The position numbers were made by a program, and so were the translations under genes. Positions 36,951-46,167 of a DNA stretch of 62,068 nucleotides are shown here, piece by piece. This DNA comes from Ignavibacteria bacterium (lineage in GTDB: Bacteria; Bacteroidota; Ignavibacteria; Tepidaquicellales; Tepidaquicellaceae). Position 1 is the first letter of the stretch. Every line of letters begins with the position of its first letter. Under the pieces are notes generated by a model. It worked only from the letters and a program-made list of their open reading frames with translations. It ran no database searches and was not told the origin of the DNA. The stretch lies in contig JAFGII010000029.1 of assembly GCA_016929695.1 (NCBI GenBank), forward strand, positions 1 through 62,068, read 5' to 3'.

Positions 36951-38021
36951 TTAGTCCGCTGATGCGAGTTTCTCTGCCCGGTCGGCTGTTTTCAGTTTAT
37001 CAATTATTTCATCGAGGTCGCCTTCCATTACATCAGACAGGTTATACAAAGTAAGTCCGATGCGGTGGTCGGTAAGTCTGTTTTGAGGGAAATTATAAGT
37101 TCTGATTTTATCGCTGCGGTCGCCTGATTTCACCATTTGTCTTCTCTTATCGGATAATTCCTTGTCGCGTTTTTCGAGTTCAAGTTCGTACAATCTTGAC
37201 CGCAATACTTTCATTGCTTTGTGACGGTTTTTAAGTTGTGAGCGTTCATCCTGACACTGAACGACAATACCTGTCGGAATGTGAGTTATTCTTATAGCAG
37301 TTTCAACCTTATTGACATTTTGTCCCCCTGCCCCGCCCGAACGGTAAACATCAATCTTCAAATCGTTTTCATTAATTTCGACATCAAAATCTTCGGCTTC
37401 CGGCAATACCGCAACCGATGCCGCTGATGTGTGTACCCTTCCGCTTGCCTCTGTTTTCGGAACTCTCTGCACTCTATGCACACCACTTTCATATTTAAGG
37501 TCGCCGTATGCACCTTTTTTATTCACATTAAAAACGACCTCCTTAAGTCCGCCCGGTGTGGAAGACTCATTGTAATTAATGAGTTCAAAATTCCATCCCT
37601 TGCCGTCAAAATATCTTGTGTACATTCTATATAAATCTGCCGCAAATAAAGCGGCTTCTTCTCCGCCTGTTCCCGCACGTATTTCTATTATGGCGCACTT
37701 TTCATCCGCAGGGTCTTTAGGAATCAAAAGTTCTTTAATATAATTCTCCGTTCTTTCGAGTTCGGATTCAAGTTTTTCCTGTTCTTCCTTTGCAAGTTCT
37801 TTCATTTCAGGGTCTTTGGTATCGAAAAGTAATTTCTTATTCTTTTCCGTTTCATCTTTTAATTTCAGATAATTGTCATAGGCATTGACGATATCGGTGA
37901 GATCCGAATATTCCTTTGAAAGTTTCCTGAACTCATTCTGATTATTAATAATTTCGGGTTTAGAAAGTAATTCTGCTATTTCGTTATGTCTGGTTTTTAC
38001 TTTATCGAGTTTTTGAAACAT
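36951..38021 (-). CDS. prfA: Peptide chain release factor 1
   Basis: A 356-residue class I release factor. The catalytic GGQ lies in [17 protein letters not shown] at about residue 230. Other RF1 motifs are [31 protein letters not shown], and the C-terminal [13 protein letters not shown] and [14 protein letters not shown]1 recognises UAA and UAG in the ribosomal A site and triggers hydrolysis of peptidyl-tRNA. The length and composition are normal. A terminator hairpin just upstream separates it from the DUF4870 gene. Confidence 0.97.
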   Translation of the reverse strand: MFQKLDKVKTRHNEIAELLSKPEIINNQNEFRKLSKEYSDLTDIVNAYDNYLKLKDETEKNKKLLFDTKDPEMKELAKEEQEKLESELERTENYIKELLIPKDPADEKCAIIEIRAGTGGEEAALFAADLYRMYTRYFDGKGWNFELINYNESSTPGGLKEVVFNVNKKGAYGDLKYESGVHRVQRVPKTEASGRVHTSAASVAVLPEAEDFDVEINENDLKIDVYRSGGAGGQNVNKVETAIRITHIPTGIVVQCQDERSQLKNRHKAMKVLRSRLYELELEKRDKELSDKRRQMVKSGDRSDKIRTYNFPQNRLTDHRIGLTLYNLSDVMEGDLDEIIDKLKTADRAEKLASAD

Positions 38022-38047
38022 AATGATTAATAGTTGATATAATAAAA

Positions 38048-38076
38048 AAGCAACTGTTCCCGAAGAACAGTTGCTT
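38048..38076 (-). terminator. Intrinsic terminator of the DUF4870 gene
   Basis: A 12-bp perfect stem AAGCAACTGTTC/GAACAGTTGCTT with a UUCG-type loop on the reverse strand, followed there by a T-rich run (CTTTTTTATT). It lies 25 nt after the DUF4870 stop codon and 27 nt before the prfA start. Confidence 0.9.
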
Positions 38077-38101
38077 AAAGAAATATTTAAAATTTAGTTA
38101 A

Positions 38102-38461
38102 CTACTTTACAAAATTGAATTTTGCGCCGAATTGACCTACAAGAGGAACTTCTTTTACCTTACCTGATAAAGCATTTATTACACCTATTATCCAAAGTAC
38201 AAAAGCAAAAACAACAATTAAATATAAAATAGCACCGATACAGAAAAAGGAACCAATTGTTCCGAGAATAAAACCGGCGACATAGATTAAGAGAATTAGT
38301 AAGGATTGTTCTGTATGGAACATAACAAATTTATTCTTTCTTTGTTCTTCGATAAGAAGAGGTATAAAGAAAATCAAATAGGCAACAAATGCCATTGTTT
38401 TTCCGGATTCGATTTCTTCCGGGGTGATGTTTAATACACGACCTTGTGTTTGTTCTGTCAT
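38102..38461 (-). CDS. DUF4870-like small membrane protein
   Basis: A 119-residue membrane protein. A polar N terminus (about 1-20) is followed by helices at about 22-38, 50-70 and 75-98, with a FHTEQSLLILLIY segment and a final GVINALSGKVKEVPLVGQFG. This arrangement matches DUF4870 (TIC20-like four-helix) proteins. The function is unknown and the location is the cytoplasmic membrane. The gene stands alone with its own terminator. Confidence 0.8.
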   Translation of the reverse strand: MTEQTQGRVLNITPEEIESGKTMAFVAYLIFFIPLLIEEQRKNKFVMFHTEQSLLILLIYVAGFILGTIGSFFCIGAILYLIVVFAFVLWIIGVINALSGKVKEVPLVGQFGAKFNFVK

Positions 38462-38503
38462 AGTGTTATTTATTTGATTTAGAAAAAAATTTAATGCGAA
38501 ATG

Positions 38504-38914
38504 CTATCTGAAAATTGCTTTAATACTGCCCCAGGTATCTTTTATCCCGGAAACGGTATAAACAACCGTAATATTATTTGTATAAGAATAACTGCCTCCC
38601 GGCTTTATACATTTCAATCTGTAAAAATAAACAGAAGAAGAAGTTGGTTCTGCAGTAAGTGAGTTATCCTGATATGAATAATAGGAATTATTACCCGTTG
38701 CATTAATTTTGGTAATATAGATGAAATTATTGGCATTTCCTGCACTTCTTTCCAAATCAAACGCTGATACGCCTCCCTCATCACCGGTTTTCCATTCAAT
38801 AAGAATACCTTCGGCATTCATTTTTCCTGTAAAATATTGAATGGTTAAATCAGCAAAAAGCAAGACTGACGTAAATATAAACACCGTTATTAAAAACAGT
38901 ACAAATTTTTTCAT
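38504..38914 (-). CDS. Exported beta-sandwich protein
   Basis: A 136-residue exported protein. A signal peptide (MKKFVLFLITVFIFTSVLLF) is followed by one fibronectin-like beta-sandwich. The core GILIEWKTGDEGGVSAFDLERSA is like the FnIII-type modules next to sorting domains in T9SS cargos, which typically read VLINWTTATEINNxGFEIERS. It lacks a sorting tail and ends in GSIKAIFR. It lies 42 nt upstream of the DUF4870 gene and could be its operon partner. Confidence 0.65.
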   Translation of the reverse strand: MKKFVLFLITVFIFTSVLLFADLTIQYFTGKMNAEGILIEWKTGDEGGVSAFDLERSAGNANNFIYITKINATGNNSYYSYQDNSLTAEPTSSSVYFYRLKCIKPGGSYSYTNNITVVYTVSGIKDTWGSIKAIFR

Positions 38915-39273
38915 ACGACTTAAATTATCTTAATATATAATCAATAAATAATAAAATCAAGGGTTTTTTAGATGTGCGGATTAAAAAAATGTTACCGGGC
39001 GAATTTTAATTTTGAATTATAAATGCGATTAGAATATGTTAGAACACGGGACTTGCGGATTTGCTGAATCTCGTGGAATACCAGTCTTAAACATCCGGAA
39101 CACTGATTACACTGATTTCATTGAAAAAATTTTGGTTTCGGCTAATATGAAACTACTTCGAAAAGCGTTGCTTACCGGATGAGTTAGTGGAATGAGTTAA
39201 TATAATTTGGTGCAGGTACAGACGGATTAAGTAATATCTTTATAAAATTTAGGGAAATGGTTATTTTGTAAAA
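38915..39273. other. Divergent intergenic region with a dispersed-repeat copy
   Basis: 359 nt between divergent genes. It contains the repeat copy at 39081-39117 and other degenerate repeat-like stretches (GAACACGGGACTTGCGGATT near 39042). No gene or RNA is recognised. Confidence 0.5.
39081..39117. repeat. Dispersed degenerate intergenic repeat, copy 4
   Basis: Contains CGGAACACTGATTACACTGATT-type sequence shared with the copies at 3581 and 8806. Confidence 0.6.
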
Positions 39274-40200
39274 ATGAAATATTATAAAACAGATAAATTT
39301 ATTGTCGGGGTAGATTCCGGCGGAACGAGAACAGACGTCCGGATAAAAAATCTGAGAACTCGTTCTGCGAAAGGACTTTCATATCCCCCTTCACATTATA
39401 CATCAGTAGGAGCAAAAGAATTTACGGATGATATACATAAATTCATAAAACATTTTTCCGGATTACTGAATCTTGATATGAAGAATTGTCTTGGCATTTC
39501 AGTCGGAGGTGCGGGTCTAAGAAATCCTGAGCAAAAATCAGAAGTAAAAAATCTTTTTACAAGAAAAACAAAAATTAATAATATCATTATAGAAAGCGAT
39601 GCTTATATTTCCCTTTATGATGCATATAAAGAAAAAGACGGAATAATTCTGATTTCCGGAACCGGTTCAGTGCTTTATGCGAGGTATAAAGGTCAGATTG
39701 AGAGGGTAGGCGGATGGGGAAAATTATTCGGTGACCCCGGCAGCGGATATTACATAGGAGTATCGGCATTACATTTTATCGCTTTGGAATATGATATATA
39801 TGAAGGTCATTACCGCAGTGAATTCTCAAAAGCATTTGATGAGGTATTTGAAATTAACGGAGAAAACTTAACACAAAAGGTATATGACAGGGATTTTTTC
39901 CCTTCAGAGTCCGTACCTCTTGTATTTGAACTTGCCCGATTCAATAACAAAACAGCAAATTCAATAATAGATAAAGCTATTGATGAATTATTACTGCATC
40001 TTGATATATTTCTCGGGAAAAAACCCGATAATGAGAAATTTAAATTATCTTTTTCCGGCAGTATACTGACGAAAGAAAATGTACTGTCTGAGAAAATAAA
40101 AAGAATTATCAAGAAGGAATTTAAAAACAGAATTATTCTTAACGAAAAAAAAGTCAGTCCTCTAAATGGCGCTATAAAATTAATCGAATCAACTTTATGA
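39274..40200 (+). CDS. BadF/BadG/BcrA-type ATPase, possible N-acetylglucosamine kinase
   Basis: A 308-residue ASKHA-fold kinase-like protein. Phosphate 1 is VGVDSGGTRTDVRI at the N terminus. The adenosine region is ILISGTGSVLYARYKG followed by GGWGKLFGDPGSGYYIG, a diagnostic segment of the BadF/N-acetylglucosamine kinase family. A later LSFSGSIL is the second phosphate motif. Members phosphorylate N-acetylglucosamine or related sugars, and others activate radical dehydratases through a CxG cluster ligand that is absent here, so sugar kinase is more likely. Its stop codon overlaps the guaA start (ATGA, 40197-40200), giving translational coupling. Confidence 0.85.
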   Translation: MKYYKTDKFIVGVDSGGTRTDVRIKNLRTRSAKGLSYPPSHYTSVGAKEFTDDIHKFIKHFSGLLNLDMKNCLGISVGGAGLRNPEQKSEVKNLFTRKTKINNIIIESDAYISLYDAYKEKDGIILISGTGSVLYARYKGQIERVGGWGKLFGDPGSGYYIGVSALHFIALEYDIYEGHYRSEFSKAFDEVFEINGENLTQKVYDRDFFPSESVPLVFELARFNNKTANSIIDKAIDELLLHLDIFLGKKPDNEKFKLSFSGSILTKENVLSEKIKRIIKKEFKNRIILNEKKVSPLNGAIKLIESTL

Positions 40201-41771
40201 AAAAAGATTTTATTCTGATTCTGGATTTTGGTTCACAATACACACAATTAATTGCAAGGAGAATAAGGGAAATTTCAGTGTATTCGGAAATACATCCCTT
40301 CAATATTGATATAAAAAGATTTATTGAAAAAAGAGCCGATGTGAATTTGAAAGGCGTGATTTTATCGGGAGGTCCGTCGAGTGTTTTTGAAAAAGATTCC
40401 CCGCTGATATCCGAATCCGATATCAGGTTTCTTATTGAAAAGGAAATTCCTGTTCTCGGTGTTTGTTATGGTTTGCATCTGCTGGTTCATTTGCTCGGAG
40501 GTAAAATTGAAAAATCGAGAGTTCACGAATACGGGCATACGGTTATCAATCTGAAAAAGAAAAATATATTATTTGAAAAGACGAATAAAAATTTCAAAGT
40601 ATGGATGAGCCACGGGGATGCAATAAAGAAATTACCCGAAAATTTCAAAGTAACTTCATTAAGTAACAACGGCATAATCAGCAGTTTTGAGGACAGAAAA
40701 AATAATATATACGGACTGCAGTTTCATCCTGAGGTAAATCATACAGAATTCGGAAAAGAAATATTAAATAATTTTATTTTTGAAGTCTGCAACGTAAAAC
40801 ATTTATTCAAAGCATCTTCGTTTATAAAAGAAAAAATAACGGAAATAAAGGAAAAAGCCGGAAAAAATCTCGTTCTTCTTGCACTGAGCGGCGGAGTAGA
40901 TTCTTCCGTTGCTGCAATATTAACTCATAAAGCAATCGGCAAGCAACTTATATGCATGCATATAGATACCGGATTAATGAGAAAAAATGAAAGCAGAAAT
41001 GTTATAAGACTATTCAGACAAAATTTCAAACTAAATGTCAGACATATAAATGACTCGGAATTATTTCTGAAAAGATTAAAAGGAGTGGAAGACCCTGAAA
41101 AGAAAAGAAAAATAATCGGAAATACTTTTATTGAAGTATTCGAGAAAGAGGCAAAGAAAATTTCCAAAACACGCGGAAAAATAAAGTATCTTGTTCAAGG
41201 GACTTTGTATCCGGATGTAATAGAATCCATTTCCTTCAGAGGACCTTCAGTAACAATTAAATCACATCACAATGTAGGCGGGCTGCCTGAAAAAATGAAA
41301 TTAAAATTAATCGAACCATTCAAGGAATTATTCAAAGATGAGGTTCGAAATGTCGGAAAGAGTCTTGGTCTGCCTTCCTATTTTATAGACAGGCATCCGT
41401 TTCCCGGACCCGGACTGGCAATAAGAATACTTGGTGCAGTATCAAGTGAAAAATTGGAAATATTGCGTGAAGCAGATGATGTTTATATAAATGCACTGAA
41501 AGAAAATAATTTATATAATAAAATATGGCAGGCATTTTCGGTCTTACTTCCGGTTAAAACCGTAGGGGTAATGGGCGACCGGAGAAGTTATGATTATCTT
41601 CTGGCATTGAGGGCTGTTACTTCAACGGACGGAATGACTGCAGATTTTTTTCAGTTTGATAAGGAATTTCTTACTTTTATTTCAAACAAAATTGTTAATT
41701 CCGTAAAAGGAGTTAATCGTGTTGTGTATGATATTAGTTCCAAGCCGCCGGCAACAATAGAATGGGAATGA
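40197..41771 (+). CDS. guaA: GMP synthase (glutamine-hydrolysing)
   Basis: A 524-residue bifunctional enzyme that converts XMP, glutamine and ATP to GMP. The N-terminal class I glutaminase domain has the nucleophile C90 in GVCYGLHLL and the His/Glu pair in QFHPEV. The PP-loop pyrophosphatase is LALSGGVDSSVAA at about residue 228. The C-terminal dimerisation domain has GLPSYFIDRHPFPGPGLAIRILG and ends in SSKPPATIEWE, the canonical C terminus. The catalytic residues are intact. The gene overlaps the upstream kinase by 4 nt. Linkage of guaA to a BadF-type kinase is unusual. Confidence 0.97.
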   Translation: MKKDFILILDFGSQYTQLIARRIREISVYSEIHPFNIDIKRFIEKRADVNLKGVILSGGPSSVFEKDSPLISESDIRFLIEKEIPVLGVCYGLHLLVHLLGGKIEKSRVHEYGHTVINLKKKNILFEKTNKNFKVWMSHGDAIKKLPENFKVTSLSNNGIISSFEDRKNNIYGLQFHPEVNHTEFGKEILNNFIFEVCNVKHLFKASSFIKEKITEIKEKAGKNLVLLALSGGVDSSVAAILTHKAIGKQLICMHIDTGLMRKNESRNVIRLFRQNFKLNVRHINDSELFLKRLKGVEDPEKKRKIIGNTFIEVFEKEAKKISKTRGKIKYLVQGTLYPDVIESISFRGPSVTIKSHHNVGGLPEKMKLKLIEPFKELFKDEVRNVGKSLGLPSYFIDRHPFPGPGLAIRILGAVSSEKLEILREADDVYINALKENNLYNKIWQAFSVLLPVKTVGVMGDRRSYDYLLALRAVTSTDGMTADFFQFDKEFLTFISNKIVNSVKGVNRVVYDISSKPPATIEWE

Positions 41772-41959
41772 TATTCGATTTTCGATGTTCAAAGATAAAT
41801 ATTCAATTTTCGATTTTTTTTTAAATAGTTGTAGAATATGGTCAGTTTTACTCCTTAAATATCACTTTTTCCTTGCCCTTTTTCCTTTACTTTAAATAAA
41901 TATAAGTTTATAAATAACTTATATTAAATAAAAAAGTGTCCACTTTTTTAGAATTTGAC

Positions 41960-41988
41960 TTGACAGCACAAAAAAAATTATGTATTTT
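41960..41988 (+). promoter_or_regulatory. Sigma-70-like promoter for the lipoprotein gene
   Basis: TTGACA (41960-41965), a 17-bp spacer and TATTTT (41983-41988) lie about 50 nt before the lipoprotein start. This is close to the classical -35/-10 pattern and precedes a strong Shine-Dalgarno, suggesting high expression. Confidence 0.5.
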
Positions 41989-42040
41989 TAGAGTGTTTAA
42001 TTAACTAATTTTATAAAGCCAATAAATAGGAGGTTCTCTA

Positions 42041-42301
42041 ATGGCAAATTTAAAAAAGATGTTCTTAATGCTCGTTACAGTTGCATTCCTTGCCGGCACG
42101 GCTTTCATAGGCTGCGGCGGAGGAATTGACGAAGAGCAATGGCAAGAATTGCAAGATCTTGATGCGAAGATCCAGCAATTACAAAACGACAAGAGCAACA
42201 AAGAAAACGACAAAAACAAGATTCAAAGTCAGATCAACCAAAAGGATGATCAACTTAAAAAGTTACAAAAAGACATTGATTTAATTAAAAACTGCAAGTA
42301 A
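42041..42301 (+). CDS. Small coiled-coil lipoprotein (Lpp-like)
   Basis: An 86-residue lipoprotein. The signal MANLKKMFLMLVTVAFLAGTAFIGC has a lipobox ending at Cys25 (FIGC). The mature part, after GGGIDEE, is a single heptad-rich coiled coil (LQDLDAKIQQLQNDKSNKENDKNK...LKKLQKDIDLIKN) about 55 residues long. The design is like Braun-type lipoproteins that tether or space the outer membrane, but the family is not established. A strong Shine-Dalgarno AGGAGG lies 9 nt upstream. It precedes the LysM protein gene by 72 nt. Confidence 0.82.
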   Translation: MANLKKMFLMLVTVAFLAGTAFIGCGGGIDEEQWQELQDLDAKIQQLQNDKSNKENDKNKIQSQINQKDDQLKKLQKDIDLIKNCK

Positions 42302-42373
42302 TCCATGAGGTGCTTGTTATTTTTAAAATTTAAAAAAATTTTAAAAAAATTTTAAAAAAGGAGATTTAATAAA

Positions 42374-43159
42374 ATGAAATTAACTAAAATATTATTAGTG
42401 CTCTTCGCTTTCTCCTTATTCTTGGGTTTCTCGACATCATTCGCACAGGATGAAGAACCCTGGGAAAATATTGAAGAGGAAGAATACCTCCAGATGAAAG
42501 CAGACAAAGAGCAAACGATTGCAAATTTACAAGCGGACATAAATGCGCTTGACGAAGAAATTAACAATTTAAATGCAACCCTGAAGGATAAGAATGAAAA
42601 AGTAAAGAAAGCAGAAGATGAATTAGCGACATTTGGTGACCAAGCAGCATACAAGAAGGAATTTGAAAAAGTAGAAAAAATTCTCAACGAAAAAGACAAA
42701 TCAGGTGTAAAAGTTGAAGATGCAGAAAAAATGTTAATGGATCTGGAAAAGAGCAAATTAAAATGCATGGGCGACTATCCGGCAAGATTAGCAAAGATGA
42801 AGAAAGAATTAGACGCATGGAAGAATCCTCCGGCGCCGAAGACCAATGACTACACAGTATTAAAAGGCGACTGCTTATGGAAGATTTCCGGTAAAGTTTA
42901 TAATGAGCCTAAAGCCTGGTTCGCAATTTGGGAAAAGAACAGAGACGGTGTAAAATCAGCACCGCCAAGAGTACCAAAAACCATTAAGAACCCAAATCTT
43001 ATTTATCCGGACCAAGTTCTTGTAATTCCACCGCTTAATGCTGCAGACAAGCAAGCAGCCATTGAAAAGATGAAGCAGTACAAAAACAAATGGTATCCAA
43101 AGAAAAGAGTAATTAAGAAAGAAGCAACAGAAGAAAAGAAAGAAGATAAGAAGAACTAA
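42374..43159 (+). CDS. Exported coiled-coil LysM protein
   Basis: A 261-residue exported protein. The signal peptide (1-25, ending SFA) is followed by a long coiled coil at about 35-150 (KEQTIANLQADINALDEEINNLNATL), then a LysM domain at about 157-215: YTVLKGDCLWKISGKVY...NPNLIYPDQVLVIPP. LysM binds peptidoglycan or chitin-like glycans. A Lys-rich tail follows (KKRVIKKEATEEKKEDKKN). The coiled coil and LysM suggest a periplasmic spacer that grips the wall. AGGAG lies before the ATG with 9-nt spacing. It is followed by a strong terminator and is in tandem with the lipoprotein gene. Confidence 0.88.
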   Translation: MKLTKILLVLFAFSLFLGFSTSFAQDEEPWENIEEEEYLQMKADKEQTIANLQADINALDEEINNLNATLKDKNEKVKKAEDELATFGDQAAYKKEFEKVEKILNEKDKSGVKVEDAEKMLMDLEKSKLKCMGDYPARLAKMKKELDAWKNPPAPKTNDYTVLKGDCLWKISGKVYNEPKAWFAIWEKNRDGVKSAPPRVPKTIKNPNLIYPDQVLVIPPLNAADKQAAIEKMKQYKNKWYPKKRVIKKEATEEKKEDKKN

Positions 43160-43190
43160 CAGCTTTTCTTTGAACTTTATTTAGTTTATA

Positions 43191-43227
43191 AAAGCCCTTA
43201 TGATACGCATCGCATAAGGGCTTTTTT
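43191..43227 (+). terminator. Intrinsic terminator after the LysM gene
   Basis: 12-bp stem AAAGCCCTTATG/CATAAGGGCTTT with a 10-nt loop, followed by TTTTTT. It ends the lipoprotein-LysM transcript. Confidence 0.92.
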
Positions 43228-43329
43228 ATTTATCAAAAGGAAATTATCTTTAATAAATGAAAGGATAGAGAAATAGAAAATTCTTTAAATAATACTGAAA
43301 GAAAAATTGAACTTCAGGGGATTGATGCA

Positions 43330-44274
43330 GTGAATTTCGCAGGTCTGAAAGAAGAGAAACTTGATTTAATAAAAGAAAATTTTGATTCAGCGACAATTGT
43401 GCTAAGGGGTGAGACATTGATAATCAAAGGCGAAAAGGAAGATGTAGAAAAAATAGAAAAAGTTTTTAAAGAACTTATTTTTCTTCAGAAACGTCAGGGG
43501 GGGATTTCGGAAAGCGACGTTAAACTTGTTCTTGATTTAGTTGATGACCGTCCACAAAACGGATTCAAAGAAAAATTCGGTATAAGTTCATCAGAAACGA
43601 ACAATATCATTTTATTCAAGAAGAATGATTACGTTCGACCGAGAACCGAAACACAATTCACATATTTCAGACAGGTAAAGCGGAACGATATTACATTTGC
43701 CATCGGTCCGGCGGGAACAGGGAAGACATATCTTGCGGTAGCGTTTGCTTTATCTTCGCTAAAGAACAAGGAAATAAATAAAATTATACTTGCCAGACCG
43801 GCAGTGGAAGCAGGCGAGAGTCTTGGTTTCCTTCCCGGAGATTTATCCGAAAAAATCGACCCGTATCTGAGACCGCTTTTTGATGCACTCGAAGATATGA
43901 TACCGCACGATAAACTAAGAACATATCTTGAACGCAAAACAATTGAGATTGTACCTCTTGCCTATATGAGGGGCAGAACTCTTAACAATGCATTTGTAAT
44001 TCTTGATGAAGCGCAGAATGCAACTTCAATGCAGATGAAAATGTTTTTAACGCGACTCGGAGCAAATTCAAAAGCAATAATTACCGGTGATGACACGCAG
44101 ACAGATTTATCCGGCAGAGAGATTTCGGGATTGATAGAAATTCAGAAGATTCTTAAAGATATAGAAGGAATATCATTCGTTTATTTCAAAAAGACCGATG
44201 TTGTGAGGCATAAACTCGTTAAAGAAATAATAAATGCATACGAAAAATATAACGGCAGCAATGCCGAAAGGTAA
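43330..44274 (+). CDS. PhoH family ATPase
   Basis: A 314-residue PhoH-like NTPase as annotated from the GTG at 43330. Walker A is GPAGTGKTYLAVAFAL and Walker B AFVILDEAQNAT, with the typical PhoH segments RPAVEAGESLGFLPGD and TGDDTQTDLSG. PhoH proteins are RNA-related ATPases often linked to YbeY in RNA processing. The frame is open upstream to 43261 and encodes NTERKIELQGIDAV, typical of PhoH N termini. However, the only plausible ATG (43257) is one base out of phase, with TAG following. Either the GTG is the start, or there is a 1-bp frameshift or sequence error just after the ATG. The ATG of the next gene overlaps its stop by 1 nt. Confidence 0.85.
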   Translation: MNFAGLKEEKLDLIKENFDSATIVLRGETLIIKGEKEDVEKIEKVFKELIFLQKRQGGISESDVKLVLDLVDDRPQNGFKEKFGISSSETNNIILFKKNDYVRPRTETQFTYFRQVKRNDITFAIGPAGTGKTYLAVAFALSSLKNKEINKIILARPAVEAGESLGFLPGDLSEKIDPYLRPLFDALEDMIPHDKLRTYLERKTIEIVPLAYMRGRTLNNAFVILDEAQNATSMQMKMFLTRLGANSKAIITGDDTQTDLSGREISGLIEIQKILKDIEGISFVYFKKTDVVRHKLVKEIINAYEKYNGSNAER

Positions 44275-46019
44275 TGCATAAAATTTTTTACAGATTACTC
44301 TTTCTCATCTTTTTATCCTGCAGTTACGTTTTTTCACAATCAATAGTTGATAAAATAGATATTAACGGCAACAATTATTTTTCCTCATATGAGATTTTAA
44401 ATTCAATGGTTACAGGGAAAAATAAAACCTTTAGCATAAACCAGTTTGAAACAGATTTAAAATCCATCAGGGAAAAGTACCGTCAGGCAGGATTTTTATT
44501 TACTCAAATCAAAAGTTATGATGTTATCTATACTGCCGATTCTTCTATAGTTGATTTGAAAATTGATATTTCAGAAGGTAAGCAAACTGTAATAGGTAAA
44601 ATAGAAATATCAGGAAATAAAGTGTTAAGCAAAGAAAAAATATTAAAAGAAATTGAAACAAAAAAAGGACAATTTCTTGACGAGAATAAATTAAACAACG
44701 ATATAAAAGCCGTATTGAAGTTATATGAATCCGCCGGAATACCTTTTACAAAAATTTCAATTTCTTCATTAGATATTTATTACGAAAATCAAAACCCGCT
44801 TCTTGATTTAAGAATTGCCGTAACCGAGGGAACAAAAGTAAAAATTGACGAGATAAAAATATCCGGAACAGAAACAACAAAAAATTATTTAATAGAGCGG
44901 GAAATAAATCTCGGTAAAGACAGTACAATTACTTCCGAAAGACTTGAAGACACAAAAATCCGTCTGGAAAGATTGAATATTTTTGAGAGCGTTGAGACTC
45001 CAAAAATATACACTCTTGAGAAGACGGGAAAAAACGGGTTACTGATAGAAGTAAAAGAGGGAAACAACAACACATTTGACGGGGTAATCGGTTACGTACC
45101 TCCGGCAAGTGAAACAGAATCGGGATATTTTACCGGGCTTGTTAATCTGTCTTTCAGAAATATTTTCGGAACGGGAAGGCGGCTCGATGCAAGATGGCAG
45201 CAGGAAAGGCGTTCCACGCAGGAGCTCGAACTAAAATACGGAGAGCCATATTTCTTTTCACTGCCTTTGAATCTGAATGCGGGATTTCTTCAGAGAATTC
45301 AGGATTCAACATACACTAAGAGGAATTTTGAATTTAAATCTGATTTGATTATTTCAACCCGCATAACAGGTTCACTCATAGGGGGATTCGAAAGAATTAT
45401 TCCTTCCACTGATTCCAACAGTGTCAAGATAGTATCAGATTCGAGGATGTTATATTCCGGTGTTGAGATTAAATATGACAGCAGGGATAACATTTACAAT
45501 CCTTCAAGCGGAATTGTTTACAGAGCTTCCTATATTTACGGCGATAAGAAAATCTATAATCAGGAAGGCGTCAGTTTTTCTTTACAGAAATATTATTCAG
45601 ATATAGATTTATACTATTCCTTTTTTAAGAGACAGACTACTTTTATAAAGTTTTACTGGGGAGAAGTGATATCGAGTAAACTTGAAGAGTCTGACTACTT
45701 ACGTATAGGCGGGAACAGAAATATTAGAGGATACAGGGAAGAGCAGTTTCTCGCTTCGAGGTTTGCATACAGTAATTTCGAATTGAGATATTCTATAGCA
45801 AGGAGAAGTTTTTTATTTACATTTTTTGATGCAGGATATTATTTCCTTAATGAAGATATACTCGCAAAAATCCCGAAGCAGGAAGGATTTCTTTACGGTT
45901 ACGGTATAGGAACTCAGATTGAAACGGGAATAGGAATTATAGGTGTCAGCTATGCACTCGGAAAGGGTGACGGAATACTGGACGGAAAAATTCATTTCGG
46001 ACTTATAAATAATTTTTAA
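44274..46019 (+). CDS. BamA/TamA-like outer-membrane Omp85 protein
   Basis: A 581-residue outer-membrane protein. A signal peptide (1-21) is followed by about three POTRA domains at about 23-250, each with an IxGNxxxSxxEIL-type opening (IDINGNNYFSSYEILNS, IEISGNKVLSKEKILKE, IKISGTETTKNYLIERE). The C-terminal beta-barrel (about 270-581) ends in ALGKGDGILDGKIHFGLINNF, with the terminal Phe typical of Omp85 barrels. The family inserts proteins into, or moves them across, the outer membrane. It is shorter than BamA and nearer in size to TamA-like proteins. The ATG overlaps the PhoH stop by 1 nt, so it is translationally coupled to phoH. Confidence 0.85.
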   Translation: MHKIFYRLLFLIFLSCSYVFSQSIVDKIDINGNNYFSSYEILNSMVTGKNKTFSINQFETDLKSIREKYRQAGFLFTQIKSYDVIYTADSSIVDLKIDISEGKQTVIGKIEISGNKVLSKEKILKEIETKKGQFLDENKLNNDIKAVLKLYESAGIPFTKISISSLDIYYENQNPLLDLRIAVTEGTKVKIDEIKISGTETTKNYLIEREINLGKDSTITSERLEDTKIRLERLNIFESVETPKIYTLEKTGKNGLLIEVKEGNNNTFDGVIGYVPPASETESGYFTGLVNLSFRNIFGTGRRLDARWQQERRSTQELELKYGEPYFFSLPLNLNAGFLQRIQDSTYTKRNFEFKSDLIISTRITGSLIGGFERIIPSTDSNSVKIVSDSRMLYSGVEIKYDSRDNIYNPSSGIVYRASYIYGDKKIYNQEGVSFSLQKYYSDIDLYYSFFKRQTTFIKFYWGEVISSKLEESDYLRIGGNRNIRGYREEQFLASRFAYSNFELRYSIARRSFLFTFFDAGYYFLNEDILAKIPKQEGFLYGYGIGTQIETGIGIIGVSYALGKGDGILDGKIHFGLINNF

Positions 46020-46167
46020 TTGAAATTATTTAACTTTTCTGTAAAACCGTTAAGTTGTACAGTTACCGGATAAAAAATTCATTATATATTTTATCACCGG
46101 TTACTAAGCCCCGGCTTCATACACTTGACAGATTAATCGTGAATTTATAATTCAGCGTACTTATTTT

